A DNA stretch of 64,000 nt from Lachnospiraceae bacterium (GTDB taxonomy: Bacteria; Bacillota; Clostridia; Lachnospirales; Lachnospiraceae): contig JAETQI010000019.1 of the NCBI GenBank assembly GCA_021770755.1, positions 1 through 64,000 of the forward strand, read 5' to 3'. Both the position numbers and the translations under genes were made by a program. Shown here in pieces: positions 35,468 through 44,165 of this stretch. The notes below the pieces were generated by a model. That model had not been told where the DNA came from and did no database searches. It saw only the letters and a list, made by a program, of their open reading frames with translations. Every line of letters begins with the position of its first letter. The stretch's first letter is position 1.

Positions 35468-36445
35468 ATGATAAGATCAACGATTGTGATACCAAACTAC
35501 AACGGTATCAGGTATATCCAGGCGTGTCTGGAGAGCCTGTACGGCGGGACGACAAAGGAGATTGCTGTCATCGTGGTGGACAACGCCTCGACGGACGGCA
35601 GCATGGAGCTTGTGCGGGATCGTTTTCCCGAGGTCCGGCTGATCGTCAACCGGCAGAACACGGGGTTTTGCCATGCGGTGAACCAGGGGATCCGGGCGAG
35701 CACGACGCCGTATGTCATCCTGCTCAACAACGACACGCAGGCGGAGCTGTCCTTTGTGCATGAGCTTGAGAAGGTGATGGATAACGACAGGGACAAGAAG
35801 ATCTTCTCGGCGTCGGCAAAGATGATATCCCTGTACGACAAAGATAAGACGGACGATGCGGGAGACTACTACTGCGCGCTGGGCTGGGCATTTGCCATGG
35901 GGAAAGGGAAAGCGCCGGAGAGATATACCAGAGACCGCGACATCTTTGCCGCCTGTGCGGGCGCGGCGATCTACCGCAGGGAATTGCTGGAAGAGGATCA
36001 GGTGGGACTCTTTGACGAGGAACATTTTGCCTATCTCGAGGACGTCGATATCGGTTACCGGGCAAAAATTTTTGGATATAGAAACAGATTTGCGGCAAAC
36101 TCTATAGTATACCATGCCGGGAGCGCGGCGAGCGGTTCGAGGTACAACGCCTTTAAGACCGGACTGGCGTCGAGAAACAGTATCTATCTGATCTGCAAAA
36201 ATATGCCGGCAGCACAGATCGTGCTGAACCTGCCGTTTCTGATCATGGGATTTTTGATAAAAACATTGTTTTTTGTCAGAAAAGGAATGGGAAAGGAGTA
36301 TGTGTCGGGACTGGTCAAAGGATGGAAGCTTTCGATGAGTCCGGCCGGAAGGAGACACAGGATTCGGTCTGACAGGCGCAGATTTGGCAATTACGTGTCG
36401 ATACAGGTAGAACTTTGGAGAAATTTAGCCAGACTTCGTGACTGA
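35468..36445 (+). CDS. GT2 glycosyltransferase (WbbL/rhamnosyltransferase-like)
   Basis: A 325-residue GT2 enzyme that starts three bases after the preceding stop. Motifs are IVIPNYNGIRYIQACLESL, VVDNASTDGSMELV, NTGFCHAVNQGI, ILLNNDTQAE and DEEHFAYLEDVDIGYRAKI. The pattern fits WbbL-like and other dTDP-rhamnosyltransferases. One hydrophobic stretch near residues 250-270 may act as a membrane-associated segment. Donor specificity is inferred from the nearby rml genes. Confidence 0.88.
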   Translation: MIRSTIVIPNYNGIRYIQACLESLYGGTTKEIAVIVVDNASTDGSMELVRDRFPEVRLIVNRQNTGFCHAVNQGIRASTTPYVILLNNDTQAELSFVHELEKVMDNDRDKKIFSASAKMISLYDKDKTDDAGDYYCALGWAFAMGKGKAPERYTRDRDIFAACAGAAIYRRELLEEDQVGLFDEEHFAYLEDVDIGYRAKIFGYRNRFAANSIVYHAGSAASGSRYNAFKTGLASRNSIYLICKNMPAAQIVLNLPFLIMGFLIKTLFFVRKGMGKEYVSGLVKGWKLSMSPAGRRHRIRSDRRRFGNYVSIQVELWRNLARLRD

Positions 36446-36457
36446 ATAAAAAAAAAG

Positions 36458-36486
36458 TTGTACTTTTGGCTCAAATATTGTAGAAT
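36458..36486 (+). promoter_or_regulatory. Sigma-A type promoter for the second sugar-phosphotransferase
   Basis: TTGTAC (36458-36463) and TAGAAT (36481-36486) with a 17-base spacer, just downstream of an A-run after the previous stop. Confidence 0.6.
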
Positions 36487-36519
36487 GAAATGAGCTAAAT
36501 TCTTTCCATTGGAATAAGG

Positions 36520-37938
36520 GTGAGAAAATTGATAAGAGATAATCAGAAGTATTTTAACACACTGCTGGTTCTGCTCGATGCACTGGTTATAACAGCCGCT
36601 TACTGGCTTTCATGGTTTTTGTGGCTCAGCGGATTGGTGAAGGAGAACGATCCCGGTACAGGTATCCTGTCGGTGCAGGTCTATCTGATCGCTTTTCTGG
36701 CGATCGTACCGGAATATCTGATCCTATACAATTCGTTTGACCTGTATTCATCAAAACGTACTGCGAAGACGGTCTATGAGATCTTCAATATCATAAAGGC
36801 AAATACGATCGGCCTGCTGGCAGTCATGGTAGTGCTCTTTGCCATCAATATACCAGATTTCTCACGCGGGATGGTGGGTGTGTTCTATGGGATCAACATT
36901 GTGGCGGAATCCCTGATGCGCAAAACGGTCCGGTACGGACTGCGCAGGATGCGCAAAAAAGGCTACAATGTCAAGCATATTCTGTTAGTGGGGTACTCGC
37001 GCGCAGGCGAGGAGTACATCAGCAAGATCAAGGCAAATCCCGAATGGGGGTATGAAGTCTGCGGTATCCTTGACGACCATGTTCCGATCGGAGCCGTATA
37101 TAAGGGGGTTAAAGTGACAGGGGAGATCGATTCCCTGCGCGCGATCCTGGCGGAGAATCATCTGGATGAGATCGGCATCACACTTTCCCTGTCAGACTAT
37201 GACAGACTGGAAAACATCGTGAATACCTGTGAGAAAACAGGTGTGCACACAAAGTTCATACCGGACTATAACAGCGTGATACCGAGCAGGCCGTATCTTG
37301 AGGATCTGGACGGGCTTGCAGTGGTCAATATCAGGAGAGTGCCGTTAAATAACATGGCAAATATGCTGCTTAAGCGGATCGTGGATATCGTCGGGGCACT
37401 GATCGCGATCGTGCTGGCGTCCCCGTTCATGCTGGCGGCAGCGATCGGGGTGAAGGTGACGAGCAGGGGGCCGCTGATCTTCAAACAGGAGCGGGTAGGG
37501 CTTCACAACAAGCCCTTTCAGATGTATAAATTCCGGAGCATGGAGGTCCAGAACGATGCCGATGAGAAAAAGGGCTGGACGACCAAGAATGATCCGAGAG
37601 TCACAAAAGTGGGAAGGATACTTCGAAGTACGAGTATTGATGAGCTCCCACAGCTTTTTAATGTGTTAAAAGGGGACATGAGCCTGATCGGGCCGCGTCC
37701 GGAGCGACCTCTTTTCGTTGAGAAATTTAAAGAGGAAATACCAAGGTATATGATAAAGCACCAGGTCCGGCCGGGCATCACCGGCTGGGCGCAGGTAAAC
37801 GGATACAGGGGCGACACCTCGATCAAAAAGCGGATCGAGTACGATCTCTACTATATTGAAAACTGGTCGATGGGATTTGACTTCAAGATCTTATTCCTAA
37901 CCTTTTTCAAGGGCTTTATCAACAAAAATGCCTATTAG
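36520..37938 (+). CDS. Polyprenyl glycosylphosphotransferase (WcaJ-like), second copy
   Basis: A 472-residue initiating transferase. It has four N-terminal helices (residues 15-130), a CoA-binding-like domain (145-265), a helix near 290-310 and the catalytic domain with [52 protein letters not shown] and [12 protein letters not shown]. It transfers a sugar-1-phosphate to undecaprenyl phosphate. The likely start is GTG 36520; TTG 36529, six bases after AAGGGTG, is a serious alternative. It sits upstream of the LCP gene. The two WcaJ-like enzymes in the window are divergent from each other, so they probably start two different polymers. Confidence 0.92.
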   Translation: MRKLIRDNQKYFNTLLVLLDALVITAAYWLSWFLWLSGLVKENDPGTGILSVQVYLIAFLAIVPEYLILYNSFDLYSSKRTAKTVYEIFNIIKANTIGLLAVMVVLFAINIPDFSRGMVGVFYGINIVAESLMRKTVRYGLRRMRKKGYNVKHILLVGYSRAGEEYISKIKANPEWGYEVCGILDDHVPIGAVYKGVKVTGEIDSLRAILAENHLDEIGITLSLSDYDRLENIVNTCEKTGVHTKFIPDYNSVIPSRPYLEDLDGLAVVNIRRVPLNNMANMLLKRIVDIVGALIAIVLASPFMLAAAIGVKVTSRGPLIFKQERVGLHNKPFQMYKFRSMEVQNDADEKKGWTTKNDPRVTKVGRILRSTSIDELPQLFNVLKGDMSLIGPRPERPLFVEKFKEEIPRYMIKHQVRPGITGWAQVNGYRGDTSIKKRIEYDLYYIENWSMGFDFKILFLTFFKGFINKNAY

Positions 37939-37992
37939 AAAATTTGTGCTGACGCCTACGGTTCGGGCTGAGGGCAGCATGGAGGTTAAAAA

Positions 37993-39564
37993 ATGCAGGA
38001 TCATGATAACAACAGTAAAAACAGCAACAGCAGGAAGACGCCGGGACAGGCGGCAAGATCAGGCGGTCAGACAAGACCGACCGGGGCGCCAAGGCAGAGC
38101 AGTCAGCCGGGAAGAAAGGCGCCAGACGGTCAGTCAAGACCGGCGGGTCAGCCGCGCAGACAGGCGCCGGATGGCCAGCCAAGACCGGCAGGGGCGCCAA
38201 GACAGGGCGGCCAGCCAAGGAGACCGGCACCGGACGGCCAGGTGAGAAGACCGGCGGCGGACGGTCAGGTAAGGCAGGGCGGCGAACCGAGGAAACAGGC
38301 TCCCGCTGCACAGGCAAGACCCGGCAGTCAGCCAAGGAAAGCGGATCCCGCAGCCGCAGGAAGACCCAAAAGACCGGCACCGGGCAGCCAGCCGCCGCAG
38401 GATACGGCGAAGGGCAAAAAGCCAGCCCCTCCCAGGAATCCGAAAAGCAAAGCGCCCAAGCAGCCTGCCAAGAAGAAGCGCATAAAGATCTTACTGTTCG
38501 TGGCGGAGATCTTCCTGCTGCTGATCCTGGTGGCTGCGCTGTGGCTTGCGAGCAAGGCGAACCAGATCCAGTATGTGGAGTTTGAACCGGAGGATGTGCA
38601 TATCAACGAGCCGGTGCGGGAGGAGATCGCGCAGGGTACCACGATGATGAAGGGGTACAGGAATATCGCGCTGTTTGGTGTGGACTCGCGGAACAAGGAG
38701 CTGGATAAGAACACGCGTACTGATGTCATCATGGTGGCGTCCATCAATCTGGATACCAAGGAAGTGCGGCTTGTGTCCGTCTATCGTGACACATGGCTCA
38801 ATATGACAAATGACAAGTATAGCAAGGCGAATGCCGCTTACGCGAAGGGCGGGGCAAAGCAGGCGATCGGGATGCTCAACATGAACCTTGATCTCGATAT
38901 CACGGACTTTGTCACGGTGGGCTTTGATGCGGTGATCGATGTTATCGATGAACTTGGCGGTGTCGAGATCGACGTGAAGGAGGACGAAATCGTACATCTC
39001 AACAGCTATCAGGTATCGATGGTAGGACGTGTTGTAGGTAAGAACGAGAAGGGCGAGGATATGTTTGATGCGATTGCGGGGGTGGAGTACACGCCTGTCG
39101 AGCATGCGGGTCTGCAGAAGCTCAACGGACTGCAGGCGACGGCTTATTCCAGGATCCGCTACACCAGCGGCGGTGATCTGGCGAGGGCGGAGCGGCAGAG
39201 GACGGTGCTCACCAAGATCGCCCAGAAAGCGATGAGCACGAATCCGGCGACGCTCAATAAGATCGCGGACACCGTGTTCAGCGAGATCGCGACGTCGCTG
39301 AGTCTGACGGAGATCTTGTCACTGCTCTCCGATATCACCAGTTATCAGATCGGTGAGACGGCAGGCTTCCCGTTCAATGATTATGTCAAACCGAACGGAG
39401 TTGTAGGGAGCGCCAGCGTTGTCGTTCCGGTCGATCTCACGAAAAACGTGGAGCTGTTGCATGAATTTTTGTTTGGCGAGGAGAACTATACGCCGACAGA
39501 TACCGTGAAAAAGTGCAGTCAGAAGATTGCATCGGATACGGGAGTAAGTTATAATGGAGAATAG
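37993..39564 (+). CDS. LytR-CpsA-Psr (LCP) family glycopolymer ligase with long basic N-terminal tail
   Basis: A 523-residue LCP protein, expected to transfer lipid-linked polysaccharide onto peptidoglycan outside the cell. Residues 1-160 are disordered and rich in Arg, Lys, Pro, Gly and Gln, with repeats such as RPAPDGQ. One helix follows (near 163-186, LFVAEIFLLLILVAALWLA), then the LCP domain (near 225-440) with RNIALFGVDSR, TDVIMVASINLDTKEVRLVS and the conserved arginine in VYRDTW. The tail should be cytoplasmic. LCP proteins usually have short tails, so this one is unusual. The ATG at 37993 follows GGAGG. Family identity is firm; the ligase role is inferred. Confidence 0.93.
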   Translation: MQDHDNNSKNSNSRKTPGQAARSGGQTRPTGAPRQSSQPGRKAPDGQSRPAGQPRRQAPDGQPRPAGAPRQGGQPRRPAPDGQVRRPAADGQVRQGGEPRKQAPAAQARPGSQPRKADPAAAGRPKRPAPGSQPPQDTAKGKKPAPPRNPKSKAPKQPAKKKRIKILLFVAEIFLLLILVAALWLASKANQIQYVEFEPEDVHINEPVREEIAQGTTMMKGYRNIALFGVDSRNKELDKNTRTDVIMVASINLDTKEVRLVSVYRDTWLNMTNDKYSKANAAYAKGGAKQAIGMLNMNLDLDITDFVTVGFDAVIDVIDELGGVEIDVKEDEIVHLNSYQVSMVGRVVGKNEKGEDMFDAIAGVEYTPVEHAGLQKLNGLQATAYSRIRYTSGGDLARAERQRTVLTKIAQKAMSTNPATLNKIADTVFSEIATSLSLTEILSLLSDITSYQIGETAGFPFNDYVKPNGVVGSASVVVPVDLTKNVELLHEFLFGEENYTPTDTVKKCSQKIASDTGVSYNGE

Positions 39565-39620
39565 AGGAGCCGATGAGGAACCGAACCCGGTTCCTTTTTG
39601 GCATACGGGGAGCGATAAAT

Positions 39621-40553
39621 ATGCAGTACAGTGTAGATGTCATATTGCTGACCTACAAACCGCAGAGACAGGTCATGGATCTGATCCGGGCTCTGGAGGA
39701 GCAGACGTATCCGATACGGAAACTGATCATCATGAACACAGAAGAGCGGTATTTCGACAACCTTTTTTACGGGACAGGGTTTCTGGAGCAGTATAAGAAT
39801 ATCGAGATCCATCATCTCTCAGAAAGGGAGTTTGATCACGGAAGGACGAGGGCGAAGGCAGTGCAGTACTCCAAATCCGATATCTTTGTGTGCATGACAC
39901 AGGATGCGGTGCCGGTGGATGACTGGCTGATCCATCATCTCGTGGAGGCACTGACGAGACAGGGGAAGACTGCCGCCGCGTATGCGCGCCAGCTTCCGCT
40001 TCCGGACTGCCGTGAGATCGAGCGGTATACCAGAAGCTTTAACTATCCCGAACAGTCGGCGGTAAGATCGTCGGCGGACGTGGACAGGCTGGGGATCAAG
40101 ACCTTTTTCTGCTCGAATGTGTGTGCGGCGTATGACAGGGAGATCTATGAGACGATCGGCGGCTTTGTCAAGCGGGCGATCTTCAATGAGGATATGGTGT
40201 ATGCAGGCCACGCGGTCACTGCGGGGTACTGTATCGCTTACGCGGCGGAGGCGCAGGTCCGCCACTCCCACAATTACACCTGTATGCAGCAGTTCCGCAG
40301 AAATTTTGATCTGGGTGTGTCGCAGGCAGAGCATCCGGAGGTGTTTGATGTGGTGTCGTCGGAGAGCGAGGGGATCAAGCTTGTCAAAAGTACGATCAGG
40401 CATCTGGAAAAGACAAAAAAATGGCTGCAGATACCGTATCTGATCGTGTCGAGCGGGTGCAAGCTGATCGGATACCAGCTCGGAAAGCATTATCAGAGCC
40501 TGCCTAGGGGCGTGGTGAAGTGGTGCAGCGCGAGCAGGACATATTGGAATTAG
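39621..40553 (+). CDS. GT2 glycosyltransferase (rhamnosyltransferase-like)
   Basis: A 310-residue GT2 protein with VDVILLTYKPQRQVMDLI at the start, IIMNTEERYF, a DHGRTRAKAVQYS motif near 75, TQDAVPVDDWLI near 95 and FNEDMVYAGHAV near 190. The HxRxRN-like and TQDA motifs are typical of rhamnosyltransferases. The chosen ATG lies eight bases after GGGGAG. An in-frame ATG at 39573 with a GAGGAG site would add 16 mostly basic residues and cannot be excluded. It ends 61 bases before glmS. Confidence 0.87.
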   Translation: MQYSVDVILLTYKPQRQVMDLIRALEEQTYPIRKLIIMNTEERYFDNLFYGTGFLEQYKNIEIHHLSEREFDHGRTRAKAVQYSKSDIFVCMTQDAVPVDDWLIHHLVEALTRQGKTAAAYARQLPLPDCREIERYTRSFNYPEQSAVRSSADVDRLGIKTFFCSNVCAAYDREIYETIGGFVKRAIFNEDMVYAGHAVTAGYCIAYAAEAQVRHSHNYTCMQQFRRNFDLGVSQAEHPEVFDVVSSESEGIKLVKSTIRHLEKTKKWLQIPYLIVSSGCKLIGYQLGKHYQSLPRGVVKWCSASRTYWN

Positions 40554-40614
40554 CAATAGGAATATAAATATAAATGAAACATGGATATCAATGTGAATAC
40601 GGAGGACAGGAATC

Positions 40615-42441
40615 ATGTGTGGAATTGTGGGATATATCGGAAAGCATGCGGCGGCGCCAGTGATACTCGAAGGACTTTCCAGGCTGGAATACAGAGGATA
40701 TGATTCGGCAGGGATGGCAGTGTTTGACGGGGAGCGGATCCAGATCAAAAAGTCGGTCGGGCGTCTTAAGGTGCTTGAAGAGCTGACGCACGGCGGGGCG
40801 ACGATGCCGGGCAATATCGGGATCGGACACACGCGGTGGGCGACACATGGCGCGCCCAGCGATGCCAACTCGCATCCGCATTACAATGCCGAGGAGACGA
40901 TCGCAGTCGTTCACAACGGGATCATCGAGAATTACCTGCCCTTAAAAGAAAAAATGATCTCAAAGGGATATAAGTTTGTCTCGGACACCGACACGGAAGT
41001 GCTGGCGCACCTGATCGACTATTATTACAAGGGAAATCCGCTGGAAGCCATCACGAAGGTCATGCACCGCGTACAGGGTTCTTACGCGCTTGGGATCATG
41101 TTTGCGGAACACCCTGACCAGATCTTTGCAGTCAGAAAGGACAGTCCCCTGATCGTAGGGCAGAACGAGGATGGCTGTTTTATCGCGTCGGATGTGCCCG
41201 CGATACTGAAATATACCAGAAAAGTCTATTTTATCGAGAATCAGGAGGTTGTCCGTCTCCGCGCCGACCATATGCATTTCTACACGGTCGACGAGGAGGA
41301 GATCACCAAGGAGCCTGTCACGATCGAGTGGGATGCCAACGCGGCGGAAAAGGGCGGCTACGAGCATTTTATGCTGAAAGAGATGTATGAGCAGCCAAAG
41401 ACCGTGACGGACACGCTGGGACCAAGGATCAAGGACCGCGATATCGTGATCGAGGAGCTGGGCATGTCCGACGAGGAGATCCGGGCGGTCACAAAGATCT
41501 TTATCGTGGCGTGCGGTTCCGCTTACCACGCGGGTGTGACAGGAAAATATGTCATGGAGGGGATCGCGAGGATACCGGTGGAAGTGGATGTGGCAAGTGA
41601 GTTCAGATACCGCGATCCGATCCTGGAAGAAGGGACGATGGTGATCGTGATCAGCCAGTCCGGCGAGACTGCCGACACGCTCGCAGCGCTCAGGGAGTCC
41701 CAGGCGCTTGGCCATAAGGTGCTTGGCATCGTGAACGTGGTGGGAAGCTCGATCGCGCGGGAGGCGGACAATGTTATATACACATGGGCGGGACCTGAGA
41801 TCGCGGTGGCGACCACCAAGGCGTACAGTGCGCAGTTGATCGCATTGTACCTGCTTGCGATGAAGTTCGGAAGGGTGCGCGGAAAGCTGGATGACACTGT
41901 CTTTCACAGCATGCTCGAGGATCTAAAGCGCCTTCCGGCACAGATCGAGATGCTTCTATCCAACAAGCAGCGGATACAGCGCTTTGCCAACCGCTATATC
42001 GGCGCCAAGGACGTGTTCTTTATCGGCAGGGGCATCGACTATGCGATCTCCATGGAAGGCTCGCTGAAACTGAAAGAGATCTCTTACATTCACTCCGAAG
42101 CGTACGCGGCAGGGGAGCTGAAACACGGAACGATATCGCTGATCGAGGAGGGTACGCTGGTCGCGGCGGTCGCGACACAGGACTGCCTCTTTAAAAAGGT
42201 ACTCAGCAACATGGTCGAGGTGAAGGCGAGGGGCGCGTTTGTGCTTGCTGTCACCAATGAGGGGAATACCGAGATCGAGAAGGCGGCGGACTACGTGATC
42301 TATATACCAAGGACGAACCAGTATTTTACCAATTCCCTGGCGATCATACCGCTGCAGTTGTTTGGCTATTATGTGGCGGTCGGAAAGGGCTGCGATGTCG
42401 ACAAGCCGAGGAATCTGGCGAAGTCTGTCACAGTGGAGTAG
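40615..42441 (+). CDS. glmS: Glutamine-fructose-6-phosphate aminotransferase (isomerizing)
   Basis: A 608-residue enzyme that makes glucosamine-6-phosphate from fructose-6-phosphate and glutamine. The glutaminase domain begins with the nucleophile Cys-2 (MCGIVGYIG) and has HTRWATHG near 84. Two SIS domains follow, with ACGSAYHAG near 300, SQSGETADT near 346, a second SIS site (FIGRGIDYAIS) near 463 and the terminal DKPRNLAKSVTVE. Length and ends match GlmS exactly. The short gap upstream is too small for a glmS ribozyme. A GGAGG site precedes the start. Confidence 0.98.
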   Translation: MCGIVGYIGKHAAAPVILEGLSRLEYRGYDSAGMAVFDGERIQIKKSVGRLKVLEELTHGGATMPGNIGIGHTRWATHGAPSDANSHPHYNAEETIAVVHNGIIENYLPLKEKMISKGYKFVSDTDTEVLAHLIDYYYKGNPLEAITKVMHRVQGSYALGIMFAEHPDQIFAVRKDSPLIVGQNEDGCFIASDVPAILKYTRKVYFIENQEVVRLRADHMHFYTVDEEEITKEPVTIEWDANAAEKGGYEHFMLKEMYEQPKTVTDTLGPRIKDRDIVIEELGMSDEEIRAVTKIFIVACGSAYHAGVTGKYVMEGIARIPVEVDVASEFRYRDPILEEGTMVIVISQSGETADTLAALRESQALGHKVLGIVNVVGSSIAREADNVIYTWAGPEIAVATTKAYSAQLIALYLLAMKFGRVRGKLDDTVFHSMLEDLKRLPAQIEMLLSNKQRIQRFANRYIGAKDVFFIGRGIDYAISMEGSLKLKEISYIHSEAYAAGELKHGTISLIEEGTLVAAVATQDCLFKKVLSNMVEVKARGAFVLAVTNEGNTEIEKAADYVIYIPRTNQYFTNSLAIIPLQLFGYYVAVGKGCDVDKPRNLAKSVTVE

Positions 42442-42459
42442 TGAAGGAGGCATAAGGAT

Positions 42460-44142
42460 ATGGGAAAGAAGAAATCAACATTTAAGAATATTGCAGTGAC
42501 TCTCGGGTGCGCTGCGTTTGCCAGCGTGTATGCGTTCGGCGGCAGATATGTGGTCACCACTGTTCTGGACGGGGAGAACGGCACGAAGCCGGCGTGGCTT
42601 GAGCGGGTGGAGATCCATGTCGATGAGCGCGCCTCGGACAATACGCTTGTGGAAGGTTCGGTTACGGGCAGTGTGATCGCCGGGACAGCCGGTTCGGGAA
42701 GTGCGCCCGCAGGACAGAATCTGGACAGCAGTGTGAATAACAGCGGGAATCATGACAACCCGAATACCGGGGATACGCTCCAGAAGCCCCGGTTTGAGGA
42801 GAAAGAGAAGGAGACAGAGACGGCGCAGGACGATGAAACCGAATCCGTGACAGAGACAGGATCGGAACCGGAGTCTGAATCAGAAGCAGAAACAGAGACG
42901 GAAATAGAAACGGAAACAGAAACAGAAATAGAGACGGAAACGGAGACAGAGACCGAATCCGGTACAGAGGCAGAGCGCGCTCCATCCGGAAAAAACAGCG
43001 GCAAAGCAGACAGTAAGACAGACAAAAAGTCAGACAGCGGATCAGATCAGGAAAAGTCGGACAAAAAGTCAGATAAAGAGGATAAGAAGAAAACCGACAC
43101 CGTCGAAGTGAATCATGTACAGGTCATCGAGCAGGATGATCAGGCACTGGCGGTCATGTCGGATGTGACCGCCGTGGTGAAAGCCGCGATGCCCTGCGTG
43201 GTGTCCATCACAAATGAATATACAGCGTATGATTACTGGTATGATGAGGAGTACGACGAGCAGGCAAACGGTTCGGGGATCATAGTCGCCCAGAGTGACG
43301 AGGAGCTTCTGATCGTCACAAACTATCATGTAGTGGAGGATAACAACAATCTGTATGTGCAGTTTACGGACGACGAGGAGGCGAACGCATATGTGAAGGG
43401 AACCTCTCCGGAAAATGATCTTGCCATCGTCTCCGTGTTCCTCGAGGACATGTCGGACGAGACGCTCAAGAGTATCGCGATCGCCGCGCTTGGGGACTCG
43501 GACAGCCTTCAGGTCGGGGAACCTGCGATTGCGATCGGCGATTCGCTCGGATACGGGCAGTCTGTCACGACAGGTGTCATAAGTGCCCTGAACAGAAATG
43601 TGTTCACCGACGATCCGGATGAGATCCCGGGATATCTGATCCAGACAGATGCGGCAATCAATCCCGGCAACTCGGGAGGTGCGCTGCTGAACGTGAAGGG
43701 GGAAGTGGTCGGCATCAATTCCAGCAAGATCGCCGATTATGTGATCGAGGGCATGGGGTATGCCATTCCGATCTCAATCGCAAAACCGATCATCGAAGAC
43801 CTGATGCTCAAGGAGACGAGGCGAAAGGTGCCGGAGGAAGAGCGCGCTTTCCTCGGGATCGCAGGTACGGACGTCTCAGAGGAGGCGATCGCACGCTACG
43901 ATATGCCGGAGGGAGTCTTTGTGAGCAGCGTGCTGGATGATACGGCAGCTCATGAGGCGGGCATCCTAAAGGGTGATATCATCGTGTACATAGACGGCGA
44001 GATGATCACACGCATGGAGGAGCTGCAGGGACTGCTGGAGTACTATGCTGCCGGCACGGAGGTCGAGGTCGTATTGATGCGGCAGAATAACGGCGAATAT
44101 AAGGAGCGGACCGTCAAAGTCGTGCTCGGATATCAAGAATAA
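42460..44142 (+). CDS. HtrA/DegP-like membrane-anchored serine protease with PDZ domain
   Basis: A 560-residue S1C protease. One N-terminal helix (near residues 8-28) anchors it. Residues 35-220 are a long, low-complexity linker rich in Glu, Thr, Ser and Lys, with a run of ETE/IET units near 130-165. The protease domain has the catalytic His in TNYHVVED near 290, Asp in ENDLAIV near 322 and Ser in NPGNSGGALLN near 405. A single PDZ domain follows (near 455-550). It acts in quality control of proteins outside the membrane. The start follows GGAGG, 18 bases after glmS, so it is probably co-transcribed. Confidence 0.94.
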   Translation: MGKKKSTFKNIAVTLGCAAFASVYAFGGRYVVTTVLDGENGTKPAWLERVEIHVDERASDNTLVEGSVTGSVIAGTAGSGSAPAGQNLDSSVNNSGNHDNPNTGDTLQKPRFEEKEKETETAQDDETESVTETGSEPESESEAETETEIETETETEIETETETETESGTEAERAPSGKNSGKADSKTDKKSDSGSDQEKSDKKSDKEDKKKTDTVEVNHVQVIEQDDQALAVMSDVTAVVKAAMPCVVSITNEYTAYDYWYDEEYDEQANGSGIIVAQSDEELLIVTNYHVVEDNNNLYVQFTDDEEANAYVKGTSPENDLAIVSVFLEDMSDETLKSIAIAALGDSDSLQVGEPAIAIGDSLGYGQSVTTGVISALNRNVFTDDPDEIPGYLIQTDAAINPGNSGGALLNVKGEVVGINSSKIADYVIEGMGYAIPISIAKPIIEDLMLKETRRKVPEEERAFLGIAGTDVSEEAIARYDMPEGVFVSSVLDDTAAHEAGILKGDIIVYIDGEMITRMEELQGLLEYYAAGTEVEVVLMRQNNGEYKERTVKVVLGYQE

Positions 44143-44165
44143 ATTGTGAGAAAACGGAGGGCATC

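Noticed and set aside
40554-40614. glmS ribozyme upstream of glmS
   Set aside because: Only about 60 bases lie between the preceding gene and glmS, too short for the ribozyme, and the conserved core was not seen.
42860-42960. Glu/Thr repeat in the HtrA linker as a mobile or regulatory repeat
   Set aside because: It is an in-frame low-complexity linker between anchor and protease, common in such proteins.
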